Source: Tritrichomonas musculus
Taxonomy: Eukaryota; Parabasalia; Tritrichomonadida; Tritrichomonadidae
Reading direction: 5' to 3'
Length of the DNA stretch: 64,000 nt
Assembly (NCBI GenBank): GCA_039105265.1
Contig: JAPFFF010000019.1
Location: 248,001 to 312,000, forward strand
The translations under genes and the position numbers were made by a program. The notes below the pieces were generated by a model, which ran no database searches, was not told the origin of the DNA, and saw only the letters and a program-made list of their open reading frames with translations. Of this stretch, positions 19,409-30,884 are shown one piece after another (within the stretch, counting starts at the first letter, position 1; each line of letters starts with the position of its first letter).

Positions 19409-21228
19409 AGAGGTATTCCGACCCAAAAAAATCATTTTTATAAAACTTTTAAAAAATTATTAATATGATTTCCTTTGAGAGAACTTAAAACCAGAATAGC
19501 TGTTTAATTCTTCCCGATGAAAATAGGATATTTATATTTTCTTATTTCAATGGAAGATAATTTTTTTTGAATGGTTTACGAATATATACAATAAACATAA
19601 ATTTCTTATTAAAGATTAATATAATATATTTATATTTACATAAAAATTCATTTGAAAATAATACTTATTTTTAATTCATCATTAATTCTTGTTTTGATTA
19701 AATTACCATTTTAATTTTGGATTATATATTGAGTAATTATTTTTTTAAAATAATCTAGTCTCAATGAATTGGAATTCCCCACCTCATTGGAATCTGTTTT
19801 GTTGATGTTGATGATTGATTTTTTAGAATTGCATCTGCTGAATTTGGATCTTTTAATAAGTTCATCATTAATGTTTTTAAATTTGGAATATCATTTATTC
19901 CAATCACATCATTTGATGAATAGGTGATTCAATATGATCGAATTTTTCAAAAGATTCTATATGATAGTGATCTGTTCCTTCATCACCATCTGTGCAAATT
20001 GCTAAACGTGTTAATCCTATCCCTTCTATATTGTCCCTTAGATGAATCATGTCATCCAAATTTTCAATTTTGAAATTAGGTGAAGCGTTCATTTTTAAAT
20101 GAATTGGCGGCACAGGATAATCCGGACTCAAACTTTGAAGTTGATATAAATATACGTGGCTATTTTTTGTGTTTTGTTTAAACATTGGGTCTCCTGACGC
20201 TACTGTAGCATCTCCTGAAATTAAACATGTAACTAAATTATTCATTGAAAAAATGTCTTTAAATGAATCTAATAAAAATGAAGAATATTTTAAATTACAA
20301 ACGTATTTTTTAAACAATTCATTTCGTATCCAAAATGATAATAAAAGGACGAAACGGATGGAAAAGGGAATGTTTGTAAATTAAATCGATAGATTGAGAG
20401 AGAATATTCATAGAGCTGATTTGAAAATTACCGTGCATTAGGATGGACTTTGCTTAATGCTTCTAATTCATTTAAAATAGTTGTATTAATTTGAAAGTCA
20501 GGTGGCATTGAATTTGAGGATGAAATTAATTCTTCATATACTTTGGTTGTTCTCGAACGGTTTTTTGAATTTGTTTTTAATAGAGATTTATATGTTCTTT
20601 TCAAATTCATGTATTTATATCGATACGGATTGTTTTGATCTAAAAGAGTTGACTCTTTTCATATTTCGCTTTTAATTGTTTAAGCTCATCTTCGAGATGT
20701 TGAATTCTTGTGTTTAATTTTTGATTGACAAAAATAGATTATTGCTTTTTTGTTTTTCAATTTCATATAAATTTTGGCGGTTTTTAAATTCTTTTTCAAG
20801 AAAATTCAGTTTACTGATGTTGTCAAATGGTTTGATTAATAAGACAACTAAGTCTTTCAATTCATTGTTAATTGCTTTTAAGCTTGACCTTGTATCAAAA
20901 TAAACTAATCTCATCGACTTTTTATAATACTTGAGCCCTACATTTACATCATTTATGAATTAGTTCTTTTTATTTTCTTCATCAAACAAATATTTCGATC
21001 CAAATTTTAATTCAATATATAAAAAAAAAACACGTTCAAAAATATGTTATATCTATTGGAATTATACTAAGCATTATAATTCTAAAAATAGTAATATTTA
21101 ATGATTTTATATTTAAATATTTGATCAAAATTAAATTATATTAAATAATGTCTATCCAAAGATATTTTTATTTTATTATTGACTTTTTCAGAAGTCGACC
21201 GTTAATGTTATCTGGTCGGAATACCTCT
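19409..21228. mobile_element. 1.82-kb DNA transposon with AGAGGTATTCCGACC TIRs and 8-bp TSD
   Basis: The left end reads AGAGGTATTCCGACCC and the right end is its reverse complement for 15 bases (GGTCGGAATACCTCT, ending at 21228). The 8-bp direct repeat TCAAAAAC flanks both sides (19401-19408 and 21229-21236). This is direct evidence of a cut-and-paste insertion. Inside, on the minus strand, is a decayed gene (19790-20914) that may be the transposase. The first bases of the TIR match those of the 52342-53536 element. 8-bp duplications are known for hAT, P and Merlin superfamilies; which of these it is cannot be decided by eye. Confidence 0.85.
19790..20914 (-). pseudogene. Degenerate transposase-like gene inside the TIR element
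   Basis: Three minus-strand pieces in different frames follow each other. An N-terminal coiled coil starts at 20914 (MRLVYFDTRSSLKAINNELK). Next comes a segment at 20610-20428 with 'KVYEELISSSNSMPPDFQIN' and 'LEALSKVHPNAR'. Last is a segment from 20242 to 19910 with 'CLISGDATVASGDPMF', 'VYLYQLQSL' and 'RLAICTDGDEGTDHYH'. Stops and frame changes separate them. The spaced Asp-containing strands (GDATVA and CTDGDEGT) are what one expects of the first two catalytic acids of an RNase-H-fold (DDE) transposase, but this is inference. A coiled coil followed by such a core also occurs in P/THAP9-type transposases. Its position wholly inside the TIRs supports the transposase reading. Confidence 0.5.
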
Positions 21229-21236
21229 TCAAAAAC

Positions 21237-22891
21237 GTCACTTTTTTTCATCTGATACTCGATTATCAGTTTCAAAATCTGATATCGAGAAAATCGATTA
21301 TCAAGATATCAGATATGAAATGTGAAAAGGGGTCGACTCTCTCAAATTTTTTTAGAGGGAAAAATAATAATATCTTAAAAATTTTATATTCTTTTTAATT
21401 ATTAAATTTTTAAATTAATATTATATAGAATTCATATTTATTTATTATATCTTAAAAATCAAAAAAAATCATTATTTATTTCATAAATCATTAAAAAAAG
21501 TGTTTTTATTATGCTACTTGATGTTTTTTCTTAAATGATTTATTATTTACATTATTTATTTGTAACTTGAAATATAATAATAATTTTTAACAAATTATAT
21601 TATTGATATTCAAGAAATTTTTATTTTTTATTTATAAAAATTTTGAATTTAATATTGAAATAAATTCTAGTTTTTGAAAAAATTATTTTAATTATATCAG
21701 AATTTTGAAAATATATTTTTTTTATTAACAAATACTTATTTTTTTGAGAATATATTAGTAATATCATAATTTAAATGATTATATATTTTTTATATATAAT
21801 ATAAAACATATTTATATTATTATAAAATATTAATTTACTTTTTAACTCAGTTTATTTGTATATCACAATTGAGAATTATTTATAATAACGTATTAATTCA
21901 ATTTTATTTTTAACAAATAAATTTATCTTACATGATATTAAATTAATTACTTTTTAATTAATTTAAAAGATGTAAATAAAATTATAAAAAAGAATATATG
22001 ACATGAATGTTAAAAAATATTTATATATTTGGATATTTATAAATTCCCAAAATCTCTTTGAATAGTTGAAATTAGATAATAACTCAAAAATATTCTCCCC
22101 TTTCAAAAGTTAAACTTTTTCTGTTTATATATTTTTTAGTGAAATATCTCCATTTTGGCTAATAGAATCGGCTTCATGTTTAAAATTGCATCATGTTATT
22201 GATAATGTTATTATTATTTATTATTATTTTTTTATAATTTTAGAATATGATAACCGCCAAAAGTCGATCTCTGAAATCGATCTAGAGAATCGGATAATAA
22301 CAAGCTTATTCACATTGCCCCAGTGAATTTCAGATACAAAAAGTTTAGATGATATTAGAAAAGTATTTTCATCAAATTGGATTTTTAAATATTTTAAAAT
22401 CACAAATATCAATTATAAAAAAAGATAAATCTGTTTGAGATTTCGAGATCTCGGTAAAAAATGACGTTTTCGATATCAATTCTCATGACGAGTCATGAGA
22501 CCGTTAGGTCGAAATGACGATTAATTAATGACAGTTCATTAACTACTTCTGATTATTAAGAAACATTATTAAATATTTAGATATTTTTACATAAGATAAT
22601 TATTTGAAGCATTCAAGCATCCAATATGAGATAAATCAATTTAAAATTTAAAGGTGATTTATGATAGAGTATTGAAAATTTTGAATTCTTACATATTGAT
22701 TCAAAAAACATGTTTATCTCTTACAATTATTAATATTCACAAGTAACAAAATTGTATTTCGTATTAAATATAAGTTAATATTATAATATTTAGTAAATTT
22801 TAAACGCCTTGAATTACGAAAAAATTTCAAGTTTTTTTTTGACATTGAACTTTTTGATAACCATTTTTTCAATAAATTTCACAAATAAATT
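21237..22891. other. A/T-rich spacer with several palindromes
   Basis: No gene. Notable strings are the self-complementary GATATC/ATCGAT-rich patch at 21250-21310, TCGAT/ATCGA repeats at 22258-22298, CGAGATCTCG at 22444-22453, and the palindrome TCTCATGAC-GA-GTCATGAGA at 22481-22500. The last ~350 bases must contain the promoter of the NEDP1-like gene; AACTTTTTGATAA lies about 40 bases before its ATG. Confidence 0.45.
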
Positions 22892-23548
22892 ATGTCTACA
22901 CGAACTCTCGTTTTGCATGATCATGAAATAAACCTATATGATAGAGATTTTGCCACAGTACAAGATAATATGTGCTTGAATGATATGATTATGTATTTCA
23001 AAATTCGTTGTCTTGAGCGTAAATATCAAGACCTTTTGCAGAAAAAGTTTTTTTACATTCTTATGCCTCAAGTTTGTCAAGTAATACAAACCCAAACACC
23101 GGAAACTTCTAAGCTTTTAGTCCCAAAGGCAAGCTTTGAAGATTATAAACTTCTTTTTTTCCCCATTTCTGACTTCAGTTATGCCACGAAATCTGCTACA
23201 CATTGGAGTCTTCTTTATGTTGACAACCGTAATGGTGAAAAACGTATAAAACACTATGATTCGCATTCCCAGTTAAATTCCAAACCTGCCATTAAATTTG
23301 CGTCTTTAATTTCTCAAATCTACCAACTTCCATCGGCAGATGTTGAAATGCTAAATTGTTCAACTCAACAAAACACGTTTGATTGCGGAATATATGTTTT
23401 AGCATATATTGATAATTTGATCGAGAAATTAGGGGATCATGAAGCTGCAGATAAAATTTTAACACCAGAATATATATATCAATACCGTAAAGATATTAGA
23501 GAATATATCCCGAAACGAGCCAAAGAATTAGAAGAAAATAACGAATGA
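22892..23548 (+). CDS. NEDP1/SENP8-like Ulp1-family cysteine protease
   Basis: The 218-residue product (ATG 22892) is almost the same length as human SENP8 (212). It has the C48 protease triad: His104 in 'ATHWSLLYV', Asp123 in 'HYDSHSQLNS', the oxyanion Gln159/160 in 'STQQNTFDCG' and nucleophile Cys165. The 'YDSHSxxNS' and 'QQN(T/S)(F/Y)DCG' strings are closer to the deneddylase SENP8/NEDP1 than to SUMO proteases. The expected role is processing the NEDD8 precursor and removing NEDD8 from cullins or other targets; specificity for NEDD8 rather than SUMO is inferred from similarity and small size. All catalytic residues are present. The stop is TGA. Confidence 0.88.
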   Translation: MSTRTLVLHDHEINLYDRDFATVQDNMCLNDMIMYFKIRCLERKYQDLLQKKFFYILMPQVCQVIQTQTPETSKLLVPKASFEDYKLLFFPISDFSYATKSATHWSLLYVDNRNGEKRIKHYDSHSQLNSKPAIKFASLISQIYQLPSADVEMLNCSTQQNTFDCGIYVLAYIDNLIEKLGDHEAADKILTPEYIYQYRKDIREYIPKRAKELEENNE

Positions 23549-24311
23549 GTTATTTTGACTAGTTTATATTATATATAAATATATTAAGTTAATATATTAG
23601 GATAATCATTCATGCCTATACAAGTCTTTTTTTGAAATAAAATTAATAATCTTTTTGATATGTTGCTTAACAATAATAAAGTATATACAATGGATAATCT
23701 TAATAAATATCTAAACCTTTTTGTTTTAGCAATATAAAAGTTTTAAACTAGATTATTTTTCTTTATATATTAAATTTTAAGTGAAAGTTTTTTGTTCATA
23801 CGAATTGAAGAAAGAACTTCTTAGACTCAAAATTAGCTTATTTCTTAATAACTACAAATTCTTGGGTGAATGATAGCTCATTGTTTAGAAGGAAATTAGA
23901 AAAAAAAAAAAGAAAATAAAAATCAACAATAATCTTGTTCAAAACAGACTATTTTATAAAATAAAGAGAAAATTAACAAGTATATAACATGAATGGTATT
24001 TATTATAAACAAAATTTATGAACGACGGATACATTTTAAGATAAAACATATAATACAATATAATTATATTATATTGAAACAATAATTGAAAACAATACAA
24101 TTTATTTTATTGAAAATTCAATTTTTCAGAAAAACTTAAGAAAAAATAAAATATAATATTTTCAAGCCACATATCATTTTTTGCTATCAAGACTGTACAA
24201 TAATTAGAGAATAAACAAAATAAGCTTTTTATCAAATTGAATTAAATAGATTTTCATTTAACTTTTTTAGCCATTGTATTTTGACCTAAAAATAAATATA
24301 AAAAAGATATC
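23549..24311. other. A/T-rich spacer
   Basis: 763 bases between two same-strand genes, with no coding region, no TIRs and no RNA gene visible. Short ATATAATTATATTATAT palindromic A/T repeats occur near 24050-24075. Confidence 0.5.
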
Positions 24312-27300
24312 ATGATTTTGAATAAACCCAAAGCTGACATAGCACCATTTTTTAACAATATCATCAAAAAAATAGCTCCATTAGGATGTTTAACGCTTGC
24401 AGCTTCTTCAGATTTAACAAACGAGATTCTATTTGCACCATTTTGCGGACTTAATAAAGTTAAAGTTGGTTCTTTTTTAATTGAAGTATTGAATAAAATA
24501 CCTACTACAGAAGATACTTTAGGTTTAAGATGGTCACTTTTATGCGCAATTGGATCTCTTTCAAGAATTACACGAAAGACTAAAAATAAAGATAAAGTTC
24601 CGGAAGATATTTATTTAATATCAAAAGTACAAAATGATTTTTCCGCAGAAATGGCATTAAGCGACTTTTCATCTTTAAAAGATGCAATAACTAAACAAAT
24701 CTTACCATACATGTCAAAATCCCACAACAAAATCAACGACAAAATTGCTCATAACATATCATTTTATTTAGTTCTTCTTCGCGACGAAAAACCCGGGATA
24801 TTTTATAGTATTCTTCCACTTTTAAAAGATTTATTTACGAATGTTAGATACCCACGAATATTCAAAGCTATTGGAATCGAAATTATTTCTTTCTTTCAAA
24901 CATCTCCGATTGATTTTTTTTCTACTTTAGGTAGTTCATTTTGTGAAGAAAAAGATATCCCTTCACTTTTCTCATATTCAATAAATTTTTTATCTATTGA
25001 GTTCACTCATTATTTGCAGTCAACGCTAATTCTCGGACGATATCCATATCCAACTCCATTTTACGGAAGCATGAACAATTCAATGTACTGTAGCCTTCTC
25101 AATAGTTCAATTGAAAAGCATCAATACATCTTGGATCTTATTAATGAAGTTCTTTTGGAGTCTCTTGTCAATGCAGATATAGAAAGTGTCATGAAAAGTA
25201 CTTGTATGTTTCCTGAACTTCTTCCTTATTTGTTAATTGTTTATCAAAATATGCTATATGGAGATTTGGAGTCCTTTGTAGAACTTCTCGAGACTACTTA
25301 TCCGCCATCAAGAGCATCTGACGTTATATGTCGTTTCAAGAATGATTTTCATTTAACTCAGTTAATGACAATGCTTACGGGATCTAACTTTAGTCCAGGT
25401 GAATTACTCGAGAATTCAATTCCTTTTCATCTAATGTCGAATAATACATTAGTTAAAAAAACAGATGATATTTTAGCAGCTTCCAAGTACAAATATTTTC
25501 TTCTCTCTGATACAGAAGCTGAAAGCGACTTTGATTTTATTCGAAGTATGGCAGCTTTTCGAATCATCATGAACATTATTAAGAAGCCAATTCATGGACA
25601 AGTGTTAAAAGATCAACTAGAAAAAATGTACAATTATATAAGTAGTTTACAAAACGCAGTTTCACACATAAATTTAATCATAGATATATTTTCTTTAATT
25701 TTCCTAACAAACAAGAAAGATAACTCATATGCATGCACACCATACATAGCATACAAAATATCTGAGACATTAGCTAAGTTCAATTCGAATGACTATATTA
25801 TCGGTACATATGAATTATTTATGAAGAAAAAACCCAAGAAATCAGAACAATCTCTTGATCCATATTTTGAACAAGACACATCCACTTTTTACAATGCAAT
25901 TGAGAAGCATGAATGGGAAGCTGCTGAAAAATTAACAATATTATTCCCTTATTACAAAAAATTATATTCACGAGCTTATGACGCCTATCGTTACATGAAT
26001 GAAGGAATAGAACCATGGAAGAGTCCAGATTTAATCAAATTAAATGTTGGTTTATCAGATTTTGGATATCGAAATGAATTAAAGACACTTGAACCACAAT
26101 TTCCAAATTATGCTCCAATATTAGAAGAAAGGATTCGTTCACAAGATTCAACGAATCCTATTCCAACATCAGATCAATGGAATCCAGTTGCAGTTTTTGT
26201 TAATATGTTTGACACTTCTTCATTAGACATGGTTAAAAAGATTCCCGACTTTTTAGGCACGTTAACCATTTCCAAAAGCCTGTACAAGTTTCTTGATGAA
26301 ATTTGGGTTTATTACAGTTGTGCCAAATGTGGTAATTATTTTCATGCTAACGGAATTGAAGATCTATTTGTTTTTGATATCTACAAAGCATTAGCAGGAC
26401 CAGTTGAAGTTGGTGAATATCAAAAAGCGATTCAACTATCAGAAGAAGCCAAAATTGACCTTATTCCATTTATTTTTGACAATCTTCACTTTTTCAAGAG
26501 CTTTGATGAGTCCTTTATTGACAAGATGCATGAAAGTTATCCAGCAGCAACCAATGCCTTGTTACTTACACTCATTCATCCATATCTGATCAAGAACCAA
26601 ACCAAGAAGGAATCAGAATTTGAAGATGAAGAAAAGATTCATGATGAAGATTTCAGGAAGCTTTACAGAAACATTGTTGAAAAGAATGACAGATTAAACA
26701 AAGTTTCTCAATATCTGTCACTTTTTGAAGCAGAATCAAGCTCAGAATCCAAAGAACCAGTTAATTCAAATGGATCCTTAATTAATAGAATCATCATGTC
26801 TTCAAATGATGATAATCTAATTGATGATTTAATTTACACTGTTGATCACAATGAAATTTACGATTCATTAATGACGAGAGGCAATTATAGCGAAGAAAAA
26901 CTAGCTACTTCATTATATAATGTTTTTAATATCGTCTCTTACGTTGCTCCTGATTCAGATAAAGAAAAAGTTGATCGAATAAACGTTCGCCACAAGATTC
27001 GTCAATTTTCATCAGCCAAGATTCCAGCCGAAATCATCAGAGATGTCATGATTAACAATGAATTCGATCTAGCTCTTCATTACTTAAAGACATGTGTTCC
27101 TTCTGCTGAGACAGCATCACCTTTGTGCCAACTATTCACATCAGCACTTGCACAATCAGAGAAATCACAAATTAAAGAAGTACAAGCAAAAGGAGGTATT
27201 AATAAGAAAATAATATCATCAACTTCTTTAGCTTTCGTTGATGATATTTTGTCATCTTTTCCAGAAAGATTTGATATTATCCTTTCTAGATTTTTCCATA

Positions 27301-29408
27301 TACCAGGCATTATTAAGACACTTAGTAAATATGCACCAGATGATAAGAAAGTTTATATGAAAGGACTGTCACATTTGCCTGAATTAATTTTCTCTGATTC
27401 AAACATTTTCTCAATTGATACAATTGTAGATAGTTATATACGAAACTATCAATATATCTTTGAAATAAATCCTGAAATAGCGAATCTTTTCGATGATGAT
27501 AAATTGTTCTCAATGATAAAAGGAGTTCACGATAACCTCCTTTTACAACAAGATCTTAATCCAAGAATTGATGATAATCATAATTTAGAAAATATATCAA
27601 CATTTAACGATGTTTGCGTTTATTTGTATTCTTTCTTTAAAGATAAGAATATTCTTGTTAATTATTGGATTTCTTATGTTGAAGATTCACTTTCGAAATT
27701 CAATATAATTAATTCTTCTCAAATTGAATGGAATCTGAATTATTACATGCAAAAAATTCAAATTCCTCTTCGTTTGTTCATTTCAAATTTGAAATCGAAA
27801 GAATCTTCTGAATCATTATCATTAGATATAATTAAATTAGTCACTCTTCTTGTTTCTTATTTCCCTTTCTCAAAACTCGGAATAGTTTATAATTTCAAGA
27901 ATTGCAAATTAAATTCTCCTGATTTTGGTCAAAATATTATATCGATATCAACAAAAATTGACGAAGATCATTTAGTAAGAGAATTAGCGAAATCATTTGA
28001 ATTTAATTTAGATTTATATTTCCTTCAAAAAGTGAAAACCTTATTTGAGCTGTCTAAATATGAAGAAGGCTTCAAGATGCTTGGAGAAAACAAATTACGA
28101 ATTGATAAATACGATCAAAAAGTTCAGCTATTTGATACATCTTATTCATTTTTGACTCCATTAAACAAGCTTCATTTCTTCCTTCAAAAAGATCTCAATT
28201 TAGCCTCAGATCCTGCGAAATTGAAAGAAGGAAGTCCACAAAATAAGACCATGACAATTTATTCCAATTTAAAGCAAAAAGTGAACGAAATGAGGAAGAT
28301 GAGACATCATCTTCAAAACATGAAACTTGTTGATGACAAAGTTACAAGGTTAATGCATAATATTATTCAACAATATTGTAGAAAAGATGCGGCAATATCG
28401 ATGCTTATTTCATTTAAGCAATTTGAGAGTGCATATATGTTATTAATGAAAGAGAAAGATGACAATGAAAGGTCCAAATTATTCATTCATTCATTCTTTA
28501 TCTCAGTTCAATTTAACAACACAAATGATATATTGAAAAAGTTCCTTAATGAGAAAGATCCCAATCTTGATCAAACATCTAAATTATGGATTAAGTCCAT
28601 TAACTTTTTCAAGAAGAAATCGATGCTTTATAGTTTAGATTTTGTTTATACAATAAGAAACCAACTTGATGACGCTTCACTAATGGAAGTTGAACTTTTT
28701 AAGAATTGTGTTTCTTTTGAAAAGCAAGTTCATTTATTAGGTCAGATTATTTATAATTTGGAAACTTCATTGAACTTTAGAAAGAATCCTTGTAGCCATT
28801 CTCCTCCCTTTATTAAAAATGAATCAATATCTACTCATGATTTACAAATTTTAATGGAGAAGTCAATTCTTCAATTAAATATTTGTTCTTTATGGATTGA
28901 AAGAGGAATTCCTTTCTCTCATGATCTTGATATTATATCTTCAATGGAAAGTGCTACTTCCGTTGCTGCAATCCTTTATTTAAACAATAGTCAAGAACTT
29001 CTTAGAGAAATTTCTAAATTGGCTGAAATTTCTGCTAAAGATATTACTTCAAAAGTTTGCGAGGTGTTAAGTAATGAACCAATTAATAAAATTATCGAGT
29101 TTTGGAACAATTTAAAGAAACATAAGGCAACTTTGGGTCCTAGTGTTCCTTATGAATTATTAAAGACATTGGCAATGAGCTCAAATAGGAAAATTGTTCA
29201 AACAATTATCATTTCATTCTTTTCTTCAAATGAAGAAAAATGTAAATTATTGCTAGAATACGATTATATCGCTGAAGCTTACATGATAGCATATCAAGAT
29301 CCAAATTTGATAAGTTTGAAACCTTTGATCGGAAAGAGAGCTGCACTCCTTGGTAATTTAAGTATTTATAATAATTGCGTAAGTGATCTCTCAAAGAAGA
29401 GAAAATAA
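24312..29408 (+). CDS. Very large helical protein, unknown; possibly spastizin/spatacsin-like
   Basis: A single uninterrupted 1698-codon frame from ATG 24312. The sequence is almost entirely alpha-helical, with helix pairs spaced like HEAT/TPR/clathrin-type solenoids, for example 'YDSLMTRGNYSEEKLATSLYN' and 'LALHYLKTCVPSAE'. There is no signal peptide, no membrane span, and only one CxxC pair ('YYSCAKCGNYFH', ~residue 675). The C-terminal 250 residues ('QILMEKSILQLNICSLWIERG' ... 'LLLEYDYIAEAYMIAYQDP') have the rhythm of the C-terminal solenoid of spastizin (ZFYVE26) and related AP-5 partners, but no FYVE finger is seen and I cannot confirm this by eye. Other helical coat or tether proteins are equally possible. 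The gene itself is certain; the family is not. Confidence 0.8.
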   Translation: MILNKPKADIAPFFNNIIKKIAPLGCLTLAASSDLTNEILFAPFCGLNKVKVGSFLIEVLNKIPTTEDTLGLRWSLLCAIGSLSRITRKTKNKDKVPEDIYLISKVQNDFSAEMALSDFSSLKDAITKQILPYMSKSHNKINDKIAHNISFYLVLLRDEKPGIFYSILPLLKDLFTNVRYPRIFKAIGIEIISFFQTSPIDFFSTLGSSFCEEKDIPSLFSYSINFLSIEFTHYLQSTLILGRYPYPTPFYGSMNNSMYCSLLNSSIEKHQYILDLINEVLLESLVNADIESVMKSTCMFPELLPYLLIVYQNMLYGDLESFVELLETTYPPSRASDVICRFKNDFHLTQLMTMLTGSNFSPGELLENSIPFHLMSNNTLVKKTDDILAASKYKYFLLSDTEAESDFDFIRSMAAFRIIMNIIKKPIHGQVLKDQLEKMYNYISSLQNAVSHINLIIDIFSLIFLTNKKDNSYACTPYIAYKISETLAKFNSNDYIIGTYELFMKKKPKKSEQSLDPYFEQDTSTFYNAIEKHEWEAAEKLTILFPYYKKLYSRAYDAYRYMNEGIEPWKSPDLIKLNVGLSDFGYRNELKTLEPQFPNYAPILEERIRSQDSTNPIPTSDQWNPVAVFVNMFDTSSLDMVKKIPDFLGTLTISKSLYKFLDEIWVYYSCAKCGNYFHANGIEDLFVFDIYKALAGPVEVGEYQKAIQLSEEAKIDLIPFIFDNLHFFKSFDESFIDKMHESYPAATNALLLTLIHPYLIKNQTKKESEFEDEEKIHDEDFRKLYRNIVEKNDRLNKVSQYLSLFEAESSSESKEPVNSNGSLINRIIMSSNDDNLIDDLIYTVDHNEIYDSLMTRGNYSEEKLATSLYNVFNIVSYVAPDSDKEKVDRINVRHKIRQFSSAKIPAEIIRDVMINNEFDLALHYLKTCVPSAETASPLCQLFTSALAQSEKSQIKEVQAKGGINKKIISSTSLAFVDDILSSFPERFDIILSRFFHIPGIIKTLSKYAPDDKKVYMKGLSHLPELIFSDSNIFSIDTIVDSYIRNYQYIFEINPEIANLFDDDKLFSMIKGVHDNLLLQQDLNPRIDDNHNLENISTFNDVCVYLYSFFKDKNILVNYWISYVEDSLSKFNIINSSQIEWNLNYYMQKIQIPLRLFISNLKSKESSESLSLDIIKLVTLLVSYFPFSKLGIVYNFKNCKLNSPDFGQNIISISTKIDEDHLVRELAKSFEFNLDLYFLQKVKTLFELSKYEEGFKMLGENKLRIDKYDQKVQLFDTSYSFLTPLNKLHFFLQKDLNLASDPAKLKEGSPQNKTMTIYSNLKQKVNEMRKMRHHLQNMKLVDDKVTRLMHNIIQQYCRKDAAISMLISFKQFESAYMLLMKEKDDNERSKLFIHSFFISVQFNNTNDILKKFLNEKDPNLDQTSKLWIKSINFFKKKSMLYSLDFVYTIRNQLDDASLMEVELFKNCVSFEKQVHLLGQIIYNLETSLNFRKNPCSHSPPFIKNESISTHDLQILMEKSILQLNICSLWIERGIPFSHDLDIISSMESATSVAAILYLNNSQELLREISKLAEISAKDITSKVCEVLSNEPINKIIEFWNNLKKHKATLGPSVPYELLKTLAMSSNRKIVQTIIISFFSSNEEKCKLLLEYDYIAEAYMIAYQDPNLISLKPLIGKRAALLGNLSIYNNCVSDLSKKRK

Positions 29409-29974
29409 AGTTTTTTTTGTATCTTATTAAATTATTATCTTAAAAAATATATGTATATAGAATTAATTATTGTTTATTATTTTAATTAGATATTCATATA
29501 ATAAATACATTTTGTTTGTTTTGATTTTCTTTTTTTCTTTTTCTTCTTTTTTTTAAATCTTGCTATCAATTATTATCTAATGATTATTTCTTATTTTTGA
29601 AATCAACTTGATTAAATGTCTTCAAACATTAGTTTTCTTATGTTTTTTTTTTTTTTTTTTAATTATTAGATAAGAATAATACACATCAATATAATATAAA
29701 AATTCTTATTTTAATTTTATCATCTAATAAGATCTTTAAAGTTTATTAGTCAATGAATTTGATAGATTTAATGCATATTTTGGAAAGAAAAATTTAATCA
29801 AATATATATTTGATTTGAATTCTCAAAAAAAATTATTAAATAATACCTATTAGTGAATTAATGCAAATACAAATGGAAATTATTTATGTGGAATAAAAAA
29901 GTTTATTTTATCTGTTCTGACTTTTACACACTCTGAATTTTTTGAAACGTAAAGGTAAGTTCACTTTAACTCGA
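29409..29974. other. A/T-rich spacer with T tracts
   Basis: No gene seen. It has T runs at 29525-29560 and 29644-29660. The open frame that leads into the next gene begins after a TGA at 29918. Confidence 0.5.
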
Positions 29975-30463
29975 ATGCTGAAAGACAGATATGATTCAAA
30001 ATGGAATAGAATCATAGTTGTCGGATCAGAAGGCATTCCTGATAAAGTGTTTGAGCTTGACCGTGTTGGCCAGCTCAAAAATAAATTTCCAAAACAAAAA
30101 TGTCGAAAAAATTTAAATAAGGATAGAAAAATCCCTGCATCACAGTCATATCCATTCCTTGTTGATGAAGGTAAAAATGAAAACAAGGCTGTTGTATCGA
30201 AATTCATAAACGCAATTTTGAGATACAACCAGATGGACATGTCTGTGATGAAACTCTTCCAAGAGCAGCAAAAAAACTACTTACCAAATTTACAAAATAG
30301 TCAACTGCAAGAAAATAAGCAGTACAATTCAACTTTTGGGCAAGAATTTTTTAATGATTTTTCTAATGATAATCAAATTCTCTTTGATGATAATTTTGAT
30401 GAATTACTTAATTCATCTGATAATCAAAATGATTTTGATTTTAATTATTTATCTTCTCCGTAA
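29975..30463 (+). CDS. Hypothetical 162-residue protein
   Basis: The frame is open from 29921, but the first ATG is at 29975 (MLKDRYDSKWNRIIVVGSEG), which I take as the start. The N-terminal ~60 residues are basic and include IPDKVFELDRVGQLKNKFPK. The middle is helical (VVSKFINAILRYNQMDMSVM). The last 50 residues are Asn/Asp/Gln-rich and disordered, ending in NYLSSP. It has no recognised domain, signal peptide or membrane span. It is convergent with the Ser-rich gene at 30885-31448. The upstream codons could belong to a longer product only if a non-ATG start were used. Confidence 0.5.
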   Translation: MLKDRYDSKWNRIIVVGSEGIPDKVFELDRVGQLKNKFPKQKCRKNLNKDRKIPASQSYPFLVDEGKNENKAVVSKFINAILRYNQMDMSVMKLFQEQQKNYLPNLQNSQLQENKQYNSTFGQEFFNDFSNDNQILFDDNFDELLNSSDNQNDFDFNYLSSP

Positions 30464-30884
30464 TTTAATAAAAATAAAATTTATTTTTATAACTATCTTT
30501 ATAATGCTTATTTTAATTATATATTCAATTGCAATACCCTTATAATTCAACTACCATGCTATTGCATTTTTTTGCTTTCAAATCACTTGCATTTACGTTT
30601 ATTATTTTACCATTTTTAGAAGGACTCGCAATTTGGTGTATCATTACTTCAAAACCATTTTGTTGAATCGACAACATTTTATCAGATCATTATCGATGCT
30701 AAACAATCAACTTATGCAGGCATGCGCTCAAAAAATTAAAAATCATATTTTATGTTATACACAATATTATTTTATATAACTCAGATAATTGTAAAAAATC
30801 ATGTTAAATGCTTAATTTTTGACGAATGGTAAATGCAATGTTCAAATTTTTCATTTGATACGACTGCTTCAATTATTAAAAATG
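30464..30884. other. Convergent spacer
   Basis: 421 bases separating two genes that end towards each other. No coding region, RNA gene or repeat was recognised. Confidence 0.5.

Noticed and set aside
29942-29974. Upstream extension of the 162-residue unknown protein from TTG
   Set aside because: An ATG exists 11 codons later and nothing in the extension supports its use.
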